A stretch of 64,000 nucleotides of DNA from Anaeramoeba flamelloides. Its lineage: Eukaryota; Metamonada; Anaeramoebidae. Under the pieces are notes generated by a model. It saw nothing but the letters and a program-made list of their open reading frames with translations. It had not been told where the DNA came from and did not search any database. A program made the position numbers and the translations under genes. The stretch is from the NCBI GenBank assembly GCA_027625915.1, contig JANTQA010000032.1, positions 9,610,001 through 9,674,000 on the forward strand, written 5' to 3'. Shown here one piece after another: positions 1 to 12,179 of the stretch; the first letter of the stretch is position 1; the number at the start of each line of letters is the position of its first letter.

Positions 1-1509
1 GGGTTATTCTTGTCGTTGTCTAGCGAGGACTTCCAATCAAAAATGGAGAAATATATTGGAGAAATAATTCAAACTTTGTTAAATTTAATAAATAAAGTAG
101 GGTTAGAAGAGTTAGTCATTACTCTGCAAAGGATAATTGAAAATGGCAATCAATCAATTAAACCATATTCAAAAATGATCATTGAAAACTTAATCGAATC
201 ATTTATTCTGTTCTTTGAACTCGATGAAATTGAAGGCGATGAAACTGATACCAATTGCTTTTCAGCCATTGAATCGTTAAACTCGATATCTCTATTAATT
301 GAAATCCTTGAAAATGACCAGGAATCTTTATTAGAAATCTCTTATCCACTTTCACCAATTTTTACGGATTTAATAACAAATGAAGCATATGAGTATTTAG
401 AATATATATTAACAATTATAAATAAATTAACAAGCAGAATTGATCCAATTCCAGACCATCTATTTATTGTGATTGAAAAATTATTCCTCGCCTTTAAAGG
501 ATTCGCCAATGATTACTTTTCAGATATCATTCTTTCTTTAAATAATTTCTTAACAAGAAGCCCCGAAAAGATAATTAATTTCGAAAATGGCAAATATGTA
601 GAGTATTTGGTTGAATTTTATAAATTAATCATTGAAGATAATAATTATTCAAATGATATAGTAATTGATGCTTGTAAATTAAGTTGTGCGGTTTTACAAA
701 ATTTAAAAGAAATCAATAATGAATTAATACCAATTTTTTTAGAATATTCTTTAAAGAAGCTGTTACAAAACCCTAAATCAAATACAATATCTGTCATGTT
801 AAATTCAATCATATCGACGTGCTGTGTTTTAAACCCTGAAAGGGTGATATCTTGGTCGTTAAATATTGAACAACAAAATAATAATAATAATAATCAAATT
901 ACTGAAAATGAGGTTTTAAATTTATTATTTGAAAAAATGTTTTTGATGATCCAAAGAAATAAAATCCATACCATTAATTTAAAAAGATTATCTATTTTGG
1001 GTTTGGCTTCTTTCTTCCGAGTACCATTGGCTCAATACCCAGAGCAAGTCCTTTCGTTACTTCCTTCAATATTCAATCATTTAGTGTTATTATTAAGACA
1101 ATTTAAATTAAAGCAATCAGGACAAAAAGACCAGAAATTTGAAAACCAAGATCAAGAAATAATTGAATTTAATAATTTTAACGAATTAATTAAAATTTCA
1201 GAAAAAAATAGAACAGAAATTATTTACGGTTTATACAAAAATAAAAAGCAATCAAACCTTGAAAGGTTAATAGACAAGAAAGAAAATGATGAAGAGGAAG
1301 ATGACGAAGAATACCAAAGCGATGATGATGTAGAGGAATGTGATCAAATATTCAATTTTATCTGCCCAGTCGACGAAGTGGATGCCTTTGATTATGTTAA
1401 TTCAATATTTTTTAAATTTGTAAAAAATGATTCACAAGCCTTTCAGGAACTATTTCAAACGTTAACTGAAAAAAATCAACAATTTTGGTTAGAAAACTTT
1501 AAAAATTAA
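1..1509 (+). CDS. Importin-7/8-type karyopherin, C-terminal part (5' end outside window)
   Basis: The frame is open from base 1, so the gene begins upstream; about 502 codons are visible, ending at the TAA at 1507-1509. The protein is a string of amphipathic helices (HEAT-type repeats). Its order matches the C-terminal third of importin-7/8 (yeast Nmd5/Sxm1 group): a helix pair around EYLEYILTIINKL, a DYFSDIILSLNNF segment, a short Asn tract, a long helical block, then an acidic stretch (EEEDDEEYQSDDDVEE, roughly codons 430-450) and a closing helix pair containing PVDEVDAFDYVNSIFFKF and FQELFQTLTEKNQQFW. Importins of this group carry ribosomal proteins, histones and other cargo into the nucleus with RanGTP. 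The N-terminal Ran-binding domain is not in the window. No intron is seen in this part. The family call rests on motif order and the acidic loop position recognised by eye. Confidence 0.8.
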   Translation, partial: GLFLSLSSEDFQSKMEKYIGEIIQTLLNLINKVGLEELVITLQRIIENGNQSIKPYSKMIIENLIESFILFFELDEIEGDETDTNCFSAIESLNSISLLIEILENDQESLLEISYPLSPIFTDLITNEAYEYLEYILTIINKLTSRIDPIPDHLFIVIEKLFLAFKGFANDYFSDIILSLNNFLTRSPEKIINFENGKYVEYLVEFYKLIIEDNNYSNDIVIDACKLSCAVLQNLKEINNELIPIFLEYSLKKLLQNPKSNTISVMLNSIISTCCVLNPERVISWSLNIEQQNNNNNNQITENEVLNLLFEKMFLMIQRNKIHTINLKRLSILGLASFFRVPLAQYPEQVLSLLPSIFNHLVLLLRQFKLKQSGQKDQKFENQDQEIIEFNNFNELIKISEKNRTEIIYGLYKNKKQSNLERLIDKKENDEEEDDEEYQSDDDVEECDQIFNFICPVDEVDAFDYVNSIFFKFVKNDSQAFQELFQTLTEKNQQFWLENFKN

Positions 1510-2779
1510 CAAATATGATTTATTATTATTGATAAAAATATTTTTAATGTATTTTTATCATTATTATTATTTTACATTTTTTTTTTTTTTTTTTTGTTAT
1601 TAAGTCAAAATTGGATAATTATTTAAGAATTAATTAGAATTAAATAAAATCTCTTTTTCTTTTTAAAATATTTTTTTTTCTTTTTTTGATTTATAATTTT
1701 TATTATATTGATTTGAAGTTGCCAGGATGCTATTCTATATAACAAAATAAAAAATGATCCTAAAAATTCAATTATTAAAAATGTCTGGTAAAATTCAAAT
1801 TATTTTAACTACTTGAACATAATTTATTTTCATTTGAAAAAGTGAACACAATTCATAAATTTCTTATCAATGTATAGATTTAATTAGTTTTTTTTTAAAA
1901 AATAAATAATTTTAATTTTTTGTTTCGAAATTTTAATAAGCATGATAGTGTGGCAAAATATCGGATGTTGATAATTGTTGTAGATATTTGTAAAATTATT
2001 GTTATTTGTAGATTTTTGCAGGTTGTTAGTTTTGGCTTGTGGGTATAAACTTGAAGTTGTAATCCCACTGGGAAATAATTATTTTTTAGTAAATTTAATA
2101 ATAAAATAAGTTTGCTTTTAAAAAAAAAAAGTTATTTTGGTTCTGGATTCAAAATAAGTCACAGTAAACATAATATTTGACTTCTTTCGAATATAATTAG
2201 TTAATTTTTCAAATTAATTGTAAAAAAAAAACAAATAAATTCAAATTTTTTATTTTAGTATTATTGAAGATCAAATGTGAATTATACCCTCTTTATTCTT
2301 ATACTTAAAATTCACAGTCAGAAATGTAAGTCAATAATCATAGATTTCATGATTATTAATTAATGAAAATAGTTCCAAACTGATATGATTTAAAAGTAAT
2401 TCCTGGAAATTTATTTTAATTTATTTGAAAAATAAATCTATATAGTTTATCTGGAGGAAAGACCCATAAAAATGATAAATATTTACTCTCATTTCCTTCT
2501 TTTCATATTTTATACATAAATGACTAATTGATTTGATTTTTTATTATAATCTCAATAAGTGTATAAGCCATTGGGAAATTTTACTAATTTTAGAATTTTC
2601 AAACTTGATGGATTATTTAAATATCTCTGGGTTAAAAAATGATTTTTTTTTGGTATTAATTTGTTGTTGAAATGGTTTTGTTGGGTTCATTCATGTGTAA
2701 TTGGGTTACAGAAGAGTGTCTATGTTTTTTAGAGTTCAAAAGAAGACAGAAAATTTTAGATTTTACTCAATTATAATAA

Positions 2780-3160
2780 ATAAAAAAAACCTAGTGGCAG
2801 ATTTTTTACTTTTTGAAATAAAAAGAAAATTTCAAAAATTTTCATCTAATTTAAGAATTGAAAAAAAAAGAAAAGCCAAGAACACCCTTATTGGGATTTT
2901 CTGTTTTATTGGTAGAATATTTTATTTTAAAAATAAATAGAAAACTCAAGAAAAGCTAGGCACTTGAACAACCCTTCTATTCGTTTTTTTTTACTTTTTG
3001 TAATAAACTGAAAATTTTTGTAATTTTCTTTTTATTCCAAAAAGTAAAAAAAAAAACACTCCATTAGCTTTTTCAGAATTTAAAAGAATAGAGTAAAATC
3101 AAAAATTTTACCCAATTCGTTTGAATTCTGGTAAAGATAGGTACTTGAAGGTAACCGAAT
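2780..3160. repeat. Cluster of short hairpin repeats (same families as 61650-62350)
   Basis: Several short inverted repeats lie head to tail. One has arms built on ACTTTTTGTAATAAACTGAA and a mirror ending in CCAAAAAGT (about 2988-3048). Another is the palindrome at 3064-3140 described separately. Between them is a segment with AGAAAACTCAAGAAAAGCTA. The same units, in a similar arrangement, recur at about 61650-62350, so this is a dispersed composite repeat rather than chance A/T symmetry. Confidence 0.6.
3064..3140. repeat. Short palindromic repeat, copy 1
   Basis: The left arm reads TTTTCAGAATTTAAAAGAAT followed by AGAGTAAAAT. The right arm is its near reverse complement (ATTTTACCCAATTCGTTTGA then ATTCTGG). 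Related palindromes occur at 36146, 41401, 45424, 61744 and 62162. Confidence 0.65.
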
Positions 3161-5397
3161 ATTTATCATAGTTATTTATTGTCCTTAATTGATTTTTAAT
3201 ACATAAGTAGTGTTTTTTCAAAACTAAAATTAATTATCCTTTCAAAAAAATAAATATATTCTAAAGTTGAATTGAAGGGAATATTAAATCTTATTTATTT
3301 TTAATACTAAAGGTAATAGAGTAATTATTTCCACAAGAATATAATTAAACCCTGTTATTCAATCATATTTATCAACTTTATAGAAATGATTTATCATTCT
3401 AAAAAAAGTTCATTTTTCCAGTTTAATTTTTCTGTCAAAAGATCAGACCCTTTTTGGTTTGGCTTTTTTTTCGGAATCCAAATTATAAAATTAAAATTTG
3501 TAAAAAAAAATTATTTTACAGAAATCTCACATTTAGTAATTATGGAGAGTCTGTATGAACAAATAACCTTCGGCCTTAAATCTTATTTTAAAATACAATA
3601 AAAATAAACCAAATAAATCTTTGAAGATCTAAAAAAATTGATTATTGATTTCATTCACAAATATTTCATAAATTTCTTGATATTTAAATGATTCGGTAAT
3701 ATATTTTTGTAAATAATTGTTGTGTAAACAAGGAACTCTTAGTATTAAAATCAGTTCTTTTATAATATCTATTATTTTTTTCTTATTAGAATTATTAATT
3801 GGAATTGGTTTTATTTGTTCGGAAATCTTTAAAAAATTGAGAAATAATTTCAAATTCTATTTATACATTTAATCTTTGGGTTGTCAATAATCCACTAAAA
3901 AAATTAAGTTTGGATTATTAATTACTGATTATAAATAATCAAATTCTTAGTATTTCTTGAGATTATAAATTGAAATTTCCAGGTACAAAAAGTATTGTGG
4001 GAGAATTTTTAAATTTTATGGTTTTGTTATTTTTCTCAGATTTTCTCATCCAGTTCGGAGAAAAAATTGATTTGGACAGTTCTTTGTATCAAAATATTCT
4101 ATTTTTTCAAGTTTGATATAATTATTGTATTTTTTTTAGAATTAAGTAGATTGTTTAAACTGAGTTATTCCAGAACTTTATGGTTTTTGTTTTTAAAAGT
4201 TTATTTCTTGGACACTTCCTTCGCAGACAACAAGATTTCTTCCTTCTTTTTAAAGAAAATATATTTTTTTTAAATACTGATAAATTGCAATTTATGTTTG
4301 GAAATTTTTACTTGATTTTCCAATTTGAAATTATTATGGTCAAGATTTGAATAAAGCGTTTTATGATGTCCAGTGAGAAGAAAATATAAAAAATTAGTTG
4401 TTCTTCAAAATACTATTGTCAGGGAATGTTTGATAAGAAACAGTTCTAATATTTATAAAAAATGGAAAATGAAATCAAAATTTCTTGAAATTTCTTGGAA
4501 TTTATCAGTAGTTCAGAAATAAGTTGAATTTTAAACTTTTTAAAAAATGAGAAAAATGGATCAAACTTTTAAAAACAATAATTCATTTTGGAAAATAGTA
4601 TTAAAAGTAAGTTTTGTCTTAGTAATTAGGTTTGAACTATGTTTTACAATTTCAAGAAGAAATAAAAATGTTGTTGAATTTGCTATTAAATTTACTTGAA
4701 GATTTTTTTTAGTTCAGTACTCACCCCTTAAAGAAAATTCATTGTTACATCATTTTAAAATTTTTACTCCAAAATAGACCTTTTTTCTCAACTAGAGACT
4801 TTTAAAAATTGTAGTTCTCTTTACAATAAATACAATACCCCCAAGATTTTTAAGAATTAGAATATCAATTATATTGGGAATAAACTCGATTAACAAGGAT
4901 GAAATGAAAATTGAACAAGTATTTTGGTAGAACTTGGCATTTTCAATTTTATATTTTCATACTATCGCAAAATCAAACCAAAAATTCAAAAAAATTTGTT
5001 GTTTTAGCTATTCAAATTTCGGTTTCAAATTATAACGTTACAGATGAAATACAAAACAAAACCAAGATTATTTCTGTTTTTGTGTCTCAAAAAAAATAGT
5101 TATTTTGAGAATTAATAAAACATAAATAATAGAAATGAAAACAAGCTTAAAATATCTTTAAAGCCAATTTCCAGTTGGTCCTTAAATTCCAAAGCACTTT
5201 AACAACCTTTCATTAAAAGAAAAAAATATTTTACAATTTCAAATAATGCTGCAAATTATATAGAAAGGAAAAAAGGTGAAAAAAAATATCGGTAACATGC
5301 TATTGCTAATGATCTCATAAATTATTTTATTTAAGAAAAAAAACATTTTTCCATCATTTTGAAATTTTCTAAAATTTTTTCTTTTATTTATTAATTA

Positions 5398-5682
5398 ATG
5401 TTTGGTTTTGCACAAAGCGAAGTTCTCTTGTCGATACGATGTAAAAACTTACCAAAACTTGACACAACATCTGATTCTGGTAATATTGTTTTCTTTTTCT
5501 AAATTTTACTCCTTAACAATTGGAAACTTTACTCATCGTACATCATAAAATCAAAACCTTTCTTTCTTTCTTTTTTTTCCACAATTTCTTTTTTTTTCCA
5601 GATCCGCTAGCAGTCCTTTTTGAATTGACAAGGCACAATACTATAAAAAATGAAGTTGGAAGAACTGAAGTTATTCAAAGTA

Positions 5683-5725
<43 letters not shown>

Positions 5726-8700
5726 AATAAAAAAATTTCTTCAAAGAAAAAGAAAATTTCTTCAAAGAATAAGAAAAAATTTTCATCATAAATTCATTCT
5801 TTCTCAAAACTTCAAAAACTAAACAACGTTCTGAAAAATTCTTGTCATAATTATTTTATAGACAACAACGATCCAGTCTTCACAAAATCATTTGATTTGG
5901 TTTATTATTTTGCACGAGTCCAATGGTATCGAGTTATAATTTATGAAGTTGATGAGGAAACAGAAAACCTCAATAAACACCAAGTGATAGGATCCATTGA
6001 CTTTAAACTTGGTGATTTAATGGCGCTTGAGGGTAAATATTCTTTCTAAACAAAACTAATAACCGAACACACAAACAAGCAAATAAAATCACAAACAAAC
6101 AAACAAACAAAAAAAACAAAGTAAGGCACTCAATTAAAACTCTTTCCAAAAATAACCTACCCGTCTATTTTTTAATCACTAACCGAATCAAAAAACACCA
6201 CAAAATGTTTACTCAAATGTGATGTTTAGGAACAACTCTCACGAAAGAGATTTACAACATTAATCGAAAAGTAACAAATAACGGAACATGTACGATCGTT
6301 GGTGAAGAGAAGACAGGAGTCAATGCAGACGTAAAATTTTCTCTTCGGGGGATCAAATTAGATAAAAAAGATTTGTTTGGATTATCTGGTATATTTTTCA
6401 TAATTTTTTTCCTTTATCCTTTCTTTGAAAAATACAAATTCAAAAACAAAAACAAAAACAAAAGCAAAAACAAAAACAAAAACAACAAAGGATTCGAAAA
6501 TTACCTCACTAAATCAATAATATTACTTTTAATAATGGTTTAATATATCTCATTGTCTTACTGTTTACTAAAAAGATCCGTACGTTGTAATTTCTCGTTC
6601 AGGAATTGAAAACAATTCTTGGATACCATTCCACCAAACAGAGGTGATTAAAAGAACTTTAAACCCGACCTGGAAAGAATTTTCAGTCACACTCTCGAAT
6701 TTATGCGGTGGTGACCTTTTACGTCAGATCAAATTCACAGTGCTTGATTGGAATCGAAATGGCGTTCATGATTTAATTGGTTCCTGTGTAACAACTCTTG
6801 AGAAAATTACTACAAAGAAGAAGGTCAAATTAGATTTAATTGAAGATAAAATTCAAAAAACCAAAAAAAAATATGTCAATTCTGGGCAACTTGAATTTGT
6901 AAGTGTCAAAGTTAAAAAAATTGATACTTTTTTAGATTATGTACGTGGTGGAACACAGATTTCCTTAATCCCTGCTGTTGATTTTACTGGTATGTATTTT
7001 TTCATTTTTAATTTTTTTTTTTTCTTTTAATTGTTCTTACTTTTGGCTTGATGGTTTTTGTGATTTTTGTGATTTCTGTGACTTCTGTGATTTATGTGAT
7101 TCTATCAAGTTTCCAACTAAAAATCGCGTTTCACTTTTTTTCCCAAATGGCAATACTAATGAAAATTTTATCTCAAGGTTCAATAATGATGCTGAATTAA
7201 ATTTCTAAAAATATCACTTCTGATTGATTTTGTAAAGATCATTAGGGTTTATTGCAATTAATAATTCTTAAAAAGAATATTAATGTAGATTTTTATATAA
7301 AAACAATTTTCATTACAATAGGTCAAAATACAAGTTTGGTGTGATTTTTATAAAATAATGAGAATTTTGATTTATCAAAATTTAATTAGGACATTTTTTT
7401 TTTTAGCATTTAATTGATTTAATAATACCCATTTGTTATTAATCTCATGATCTCTCAGTTTATAACTGTTAAATTGAATTACTTTTAATGATCAAAGTTT
7501 TCTCATAAACTCCTTTTTAAATAGCGCATCTAGTGTTTCATATAAGAGTAGGGTTGCAAAAAAATTATCGAATTATTTTGAATTTATCAGGAATTAATAT
7601 TTTCATAATTTGTTGTAATGTTAAATTTATAAATAAGCTATCTCCAAAAAAGCTGGAGAAAATTTATTTTTAAATATCTTTATTAAGCTCAATTCTCTGA
7701 TATAACTTTTTAAATATCCAACATTGTCATTAACTACCGTTTATTGAACCTTGATAACAATCCGAATTGTTTGTTAGTTTGACACTACTTTAATAAAAGA
7801 TCGGAAAATTTCTGATCTTCATTTTTAGATGATATTTTTTCGGTGTGAACATTAGTGATTATTTTTTTCCTTTTGATCATAAAAATTGTTTTCCTTAGAT
7901 GTTTAATGTTGACAGAATTCCCTATAGAATAAAAAAACGATAACAGCATTTTATTGTTTAAAAAAACACTTTTTATCTTTATCATATTGCCCATTTTTTA
8001 ATGAATTTTATTGTGTGTAAATCGTTTTCTCCAAAAAAAGTGTTTATTTTTTTTTTTCATTTTTTGGAAATATTGTGATGAATATGTTTTGAAATATATC
8101 CAACAGTCATTTACTTAATTAGTATTAATATTTCTTTTAATTTTATATTTCCAAATTACAAATTGAACTATTTACTAAGAAAATATTATTTGAAATTTAA
8201 AAAAAAATTTCATACTTTTTTGGAAATACATTATTAACTCTTTTTCAAAAATAACTTTACACATCAATTTTTAAATAATAGTAAATTTCTAAATATTTAA
8301 TATTGCTCTGATCATGAATCAGCTTTAAAACACGCTGGATATATCTCAGTCTATTATTGAATTTAATATCTTTATTGTTTTTCTAAGAAAAAAATTAATA
8401 ATTACAATAAAAAATACTTGAAAAAAATTATTAATAAATAATTATTTGAAATGAGTTTTTTCATTTTAATTTTTTAATATTCATCTGAGAAAAACAAATA
8501 AATTTATTTTTTATTTTACAGAACAATTTTCTTGGGTTTATTTTAATAATTTTTAGAAATTTGAATGAATTCTCTTTTTATTTGATTACAGAGATCCTTT
8601 TCATAAAAACAGAAAAATTCTTTTCTTTTTTTTCAAAAAAATTATTTTTGGGGACCTCTTTTTGCAATTTTTCAGGGATTAGCTCCAATCACGTTAAATG

Positions 8701-11696
8701 TGGTTAAAATTCAAGTATGTGATTATTAAAGGTAAAAAAAGAAATTAATAGCAACCCCTGATTCAAATGTCTCCAAAAATTTCTATGAGTCAAATAAGTA
8801 CTGTCGTAGTTGATCTCATCAATTAAAAAAATATCCTGATATATTAGATAAAAAATTTAAAGAATTTCAGATTAAATAATCTTTATTTCAAAAAAAATTT
8901 AAAGGAATGGGATATCAATTTTCAGACTTGTAAGATTGAAAAATATCGATCTTAAATTTTGTCTTGAAATGGAGATTAATTGCTAAAAAAATCGATTTTT
9001 TAAAAAAATTATCTAATTAACCCATAGATTATTTTTGAAAAATTTTTTTAACACATTGAAAATATATTGAAAATACAACTATCTTCAAAAAGGGAAACAA
9101 ATACATCTAATCTTTAGTTTTTTATGATAATAATTACTTATTAAAGCCTAGAAAATGCAATAATTAAACAAATACTGTTTTTCAAATCTAATAATGCTAT
9201 TGTCATAGACATATTCCAATAAGTTTTCATTTGGTTTATATCTCTAAATTTGGCAAAGTAATTAAAAAAAAAAAATAAAAAACAATTTACAAATTTTAAT
9301 TGTGAACATTAGCAAAAAATCCAATAATTTATTGTTCAATAATATTTCTAATAGCTTTTTTAAAATCATATGAATTATAAAACGCGTATGCAATATACCT
9401 TCAATTACAACATACCTTTAATTTTTGACAAATTCATGATAAATAAAAATTTTTAAATAAATTTTACATTTGCAAAATATTAAAAAGTTTTTGATCTCTT
9501 TGAGACAAACCTTTATAAAATTATAACGGAGATGTATATATATATATATATATATATACATATTCACCAAATCACTAGATAAACATATCTTTTAATTCTT
9601 TTATATATTTATAAATTTATATGGTTTCATTTCAAATCATTTAATTCTTCGTAAGTCTCTCTCTAGGTTATTTTTTTGAGAGATTCTCGTAACCTTCATA
9701 ATTAGAATAAGATCATATTCATACACTTGAACATGAGCACCTAAAGGTTTTAATATTTATAATTGTGAAGGAAATATTACTCAAAAGAGTATGATGAGAA
9801 TGATTCTCCTTGATAAACAGCAAAAAAATTAACATTTATGCTTGTTATTGAAATCACCGGCCTATAACAAAGTGAGATCAGAGTGGTTTAAAAGCCTTGT
9901 CAAACTTGAATATTTAAAATTAAAAAATAATCAAAAAAGGGAAAATCAAGAAAAAACTAAAAACTAAGTTAATGAAAAAATAAATAAAATAATAAATGGA
10001 AAAAAAAAAGTACCAGCTTTACTAGTAAACATAAATTATTAAATACATCTGAAAACCAACTACTAAGTTTCACGAAAACTGCCTTCATGTAAGGACAACA
10101 GACCTCGATCTAATCGCAGCTATTTAAAATAAATGAATAAAAAAAATGGTTATTTATTAACATTGTTGTTTTTCTTTTACAAAAATAACTCGAAAATTTT
10201 TTCTAAAAATCTAATCATTAAATTAATTTATATTTGTTTGTTTTCTGAAAAGAATAATCAAAACACATTAAAATTTATTTATTAAAATTAGAATTAATAA
10301 TTGTATTGGAAAGGTTTTTAAAATTTATACCCACTTTAATACATATATTACTTTTAGTCAATATTTTTTTAAAATTTTTTTATATTTGTTTTTCTGGAAT
10401 AGACAAAAATAAATAATAAAAAAAAAAGAAAGAAAGATTGAAAAAAAATCCAAATAACAGAAAAAAAAGCCAAATAAAATTAAATATTTATTTTTATTCT
10501 CTGAAATTATTCCCGATTTCAAAATTGTTTTTTTATAATTACAAATACTTTTTCTTGATTACAAATGTTTTTACTTTTAAAAAAAAAAATTAGGTTCAAA
10601 TGGAGATTTTAGACATCCAGAAAGTTTACATTTTGCCTCTGAGAAAAAACTTAATGAATACCAAATAGCATTGAAATGCATTGGATCAATTCTTTCACAA
10701 TATGACACGAGTGGGTTGTTTCCAATATATGGTTTTGGGGCAAAGATCAATAACCAATTATCGCACTGCTTCCCACTTAATGGGAATCCAACAAATCCCT
10801 ATGTCAATGGAGTTGACGGTATGCTTGAGGCATATTCCAATGCATTTACCCTGAAGGATTTTACTCTCTGGGGGCCTACAAGATTTGCACCAATAATTAA
10901 TGAAACTGCCAAGATCGCAAGGGCTTGTGAAAAAAAAAAATTATTAAAATATTTTATTCTATTAATTTTAACTGATGGGGAAATTACCGATATGAAAGAC
11001 ACAATGGAAGCCATTATAAACGCCTCTGATTTGCCAATTTCCATAATTATTGTTGGTATTGGATTTGATGATTTTTTGAGTATGCAGGAATTAGATGCAG
11101 ATGAAGAATTACTTAAAATTGGCGAAAATGTTGCTAAGCGTGATATTGTTCAATTTGTACCCTTTTCAGACTACAGAAATAAAGATATTTATGAACTCGC
11201 TAATGCCACTTTAGAAGAAATACCAGAACAAATGGTTAGCTATTACCATAGCAAAAACATAAGACCACCCCAAAATAGAAATCACTTGATTGATAACGAT
11301 TCAACAGACACGGGCGATTCTTCCGATGATGAATTAGCCATTAAAAAGAAAAAGACAAAGAAAAAGAAAGATGAGAAGGGAAAAGGAAAAGAAAAATCAA
11401 AAAGCAAAAAAGTTAAAAAAAAAAATCTCAAAAAGAAATTTGACAATGAGGATCTGGAATTAAAAGCAAAAAAAAAGGAAAAAATAAAATCTGAAGAAAG
11501 TGAAGAATCTGAAAAATCTGAAAAATCTGAAGAATCAGAAGAATCAGAAGAATCAGAAGATTCTGAAAAATCTGAAGATATTAAGAAAAAAGATGAAAGA
11601 AAAGAAAAGAAAAAAGAAATTAAGTTTGAAAGTTCGGGAACAGAATCTAGTCAGGAATCTAGCTCAGAGTCTAGTCAAGAATCTAGCTCAGACTAA
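5398..11696 (+). CDS. Copine (C2A-C2B-vWA), six exons
   Basis: Copines are Ca2+-dependent phospholipid-binding proteins that move to membranes and recruit partners through a vWA domain. Exons: 5398-5479, 5602-5679, 5862-6032, 6230-6388, 6576-6989, 10594-11696 (668 aa); all five introns are GTA...AG and all are phase 1. An in-frame TAA at 5392-5394 fixes the start. C2A spans roughly residues 5-125 and C2B 145-285 (DPYVVISRSG, TEVIKRTLNPTWKEF). Then comes the copine linker FLDYVRGGTQI and a vWA domain (about 295-520) with MIDAS motif DFTGS, FPIYGFGAK, CFPLNGNP, ILTDGEITDM and KRDIVQFVPF. The C2B loop reads DWNRNGVHD where copines usually have DYDNDGGHD, so Ca2+ binding may be weakened. The tail from about residue 530 is Lys-rich, then Ser/Glu repeats. 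Exon joins are inferred from phase and family alignment. Confidence 0.9.
5685..5724 (+). repeat. Poly-T tract in copine intron 2
   Basis: About 40 consecutive T residues inside the intron at 5680-5861, directly after the GTACC donor. Confidence 0.9.
6071..6119 (+). repeat. CAAA-type simple repeat in copine intron 3
   Basis: Short repeats of ACAAACAA type within the intron at 6033-6229. Confidence 0.7.
6441..6486 (+). repeat. (CAAAAA)n simple repeat in copine intron 4
   Basis: Seven to eight tandem CAAAAA units, one with a G, inside the intron at 6389-6575. Confidence 0.85.
7055..7100 (+). repeat. 9-bp minisatellite in copine intron 5
   Basis: Five tandem units of the type TTTTTGTGA / TTTCTGTGA / CTTCTGTGA / TTTATGTGA, close to the 5' splice site. 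Confidence 0.8.
9535..9558. repeat. (TA)n microsatellite
   Basis: About twelve TA units within copine intron 5. Confidence 0.9.
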
Positions 11697-12179
11697 TCAA
11701 TATACAATTCAATAACAAAAAATTAAAAAATTTGTTTTAATTTTTGAGTCTAATGAATTATTTTTTTTTTTTCAATATTATTTTAAATTGATTTTAAAAA
11801 TAATGAAACCTTTTATCTTTTTTATTTATTTTTTATTTTTTTGATCTAAATTTTTTTTTTGATTTCGTTACATGTTTTCTCATTAACACATTTAACTAAA
11901 TGAAGAAATTGGTTAATCATTTTTTATACTCAATAATTACAAAATATTCGTTAATATTTTTTGAGTAAGAAGTATAAAATAAAATCTAGACTTCCCTAAA
12001 CCTAAATTTCTGAAACGCGACTTTCGCTATAAAATCACCGGTTTCACGATTGTTCATGGGAAGGAGATACCCAAATTATTTTTATGGTGAAAAAATTAAA
12101 TACAAAATATATTCAAGCATAGTATTCAAGTAAAAAAAAAAAAAAGTTTAAGGGATTAGTCCTCTATGGCAACAAGGCA

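Larger units (their letters stand above)
1510..5397. other. Intergenic region, no gene recognised
   Basis: About 3.9 kb between the importin and copine genes, both on the plus strand. It is A/T-rich with many homopolymer runs and only short open frames without recognisable domains. The only structure I can support is the hairpin cluster at about 2780-3160. A 74-codon minus-strand frame at 3629-3853 has protein-like composition, but it has no ATG start and no recognisable family. Confidence 0.6.
6990..10593 (+). other. Copine intron 5, 3.6 kb
   Basis: The donor GTATGT follows the ACT-G that ends exon 5. The acceptor TTAG at 10590-10593 precedes GTTCAAATGG. The join restores the DFTGSNG vWA motif. 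The other introns of this gene are 122-197 bp. Inside are a 9-bp minisatellite (7055-7100), a (TA)n tract (9535-9558) and otherwise A/T-rich sequence; I found no nested gene. Confidence 0.85.

Noticed and set aside
2701-2940. 79-codon plus-strand open frame
   Set aside because: It starts with TTG and overlaps the hairpin repeat cluster; the composition is that of A/T-rich non-coding DNA.
3629-3853. 74-codon minus-strand open frame with protein-like composition
   Set aside because: It has no ATG start, an in-frame stop lies just upstream, no plausible exon partner is visible and no family is recognised.
9785-9880. Possible C/D-box snoRNA (ATGATGA in copine intron 5)
   Set aside because: No CTGA box D at a suitable distance and no terminal stem.
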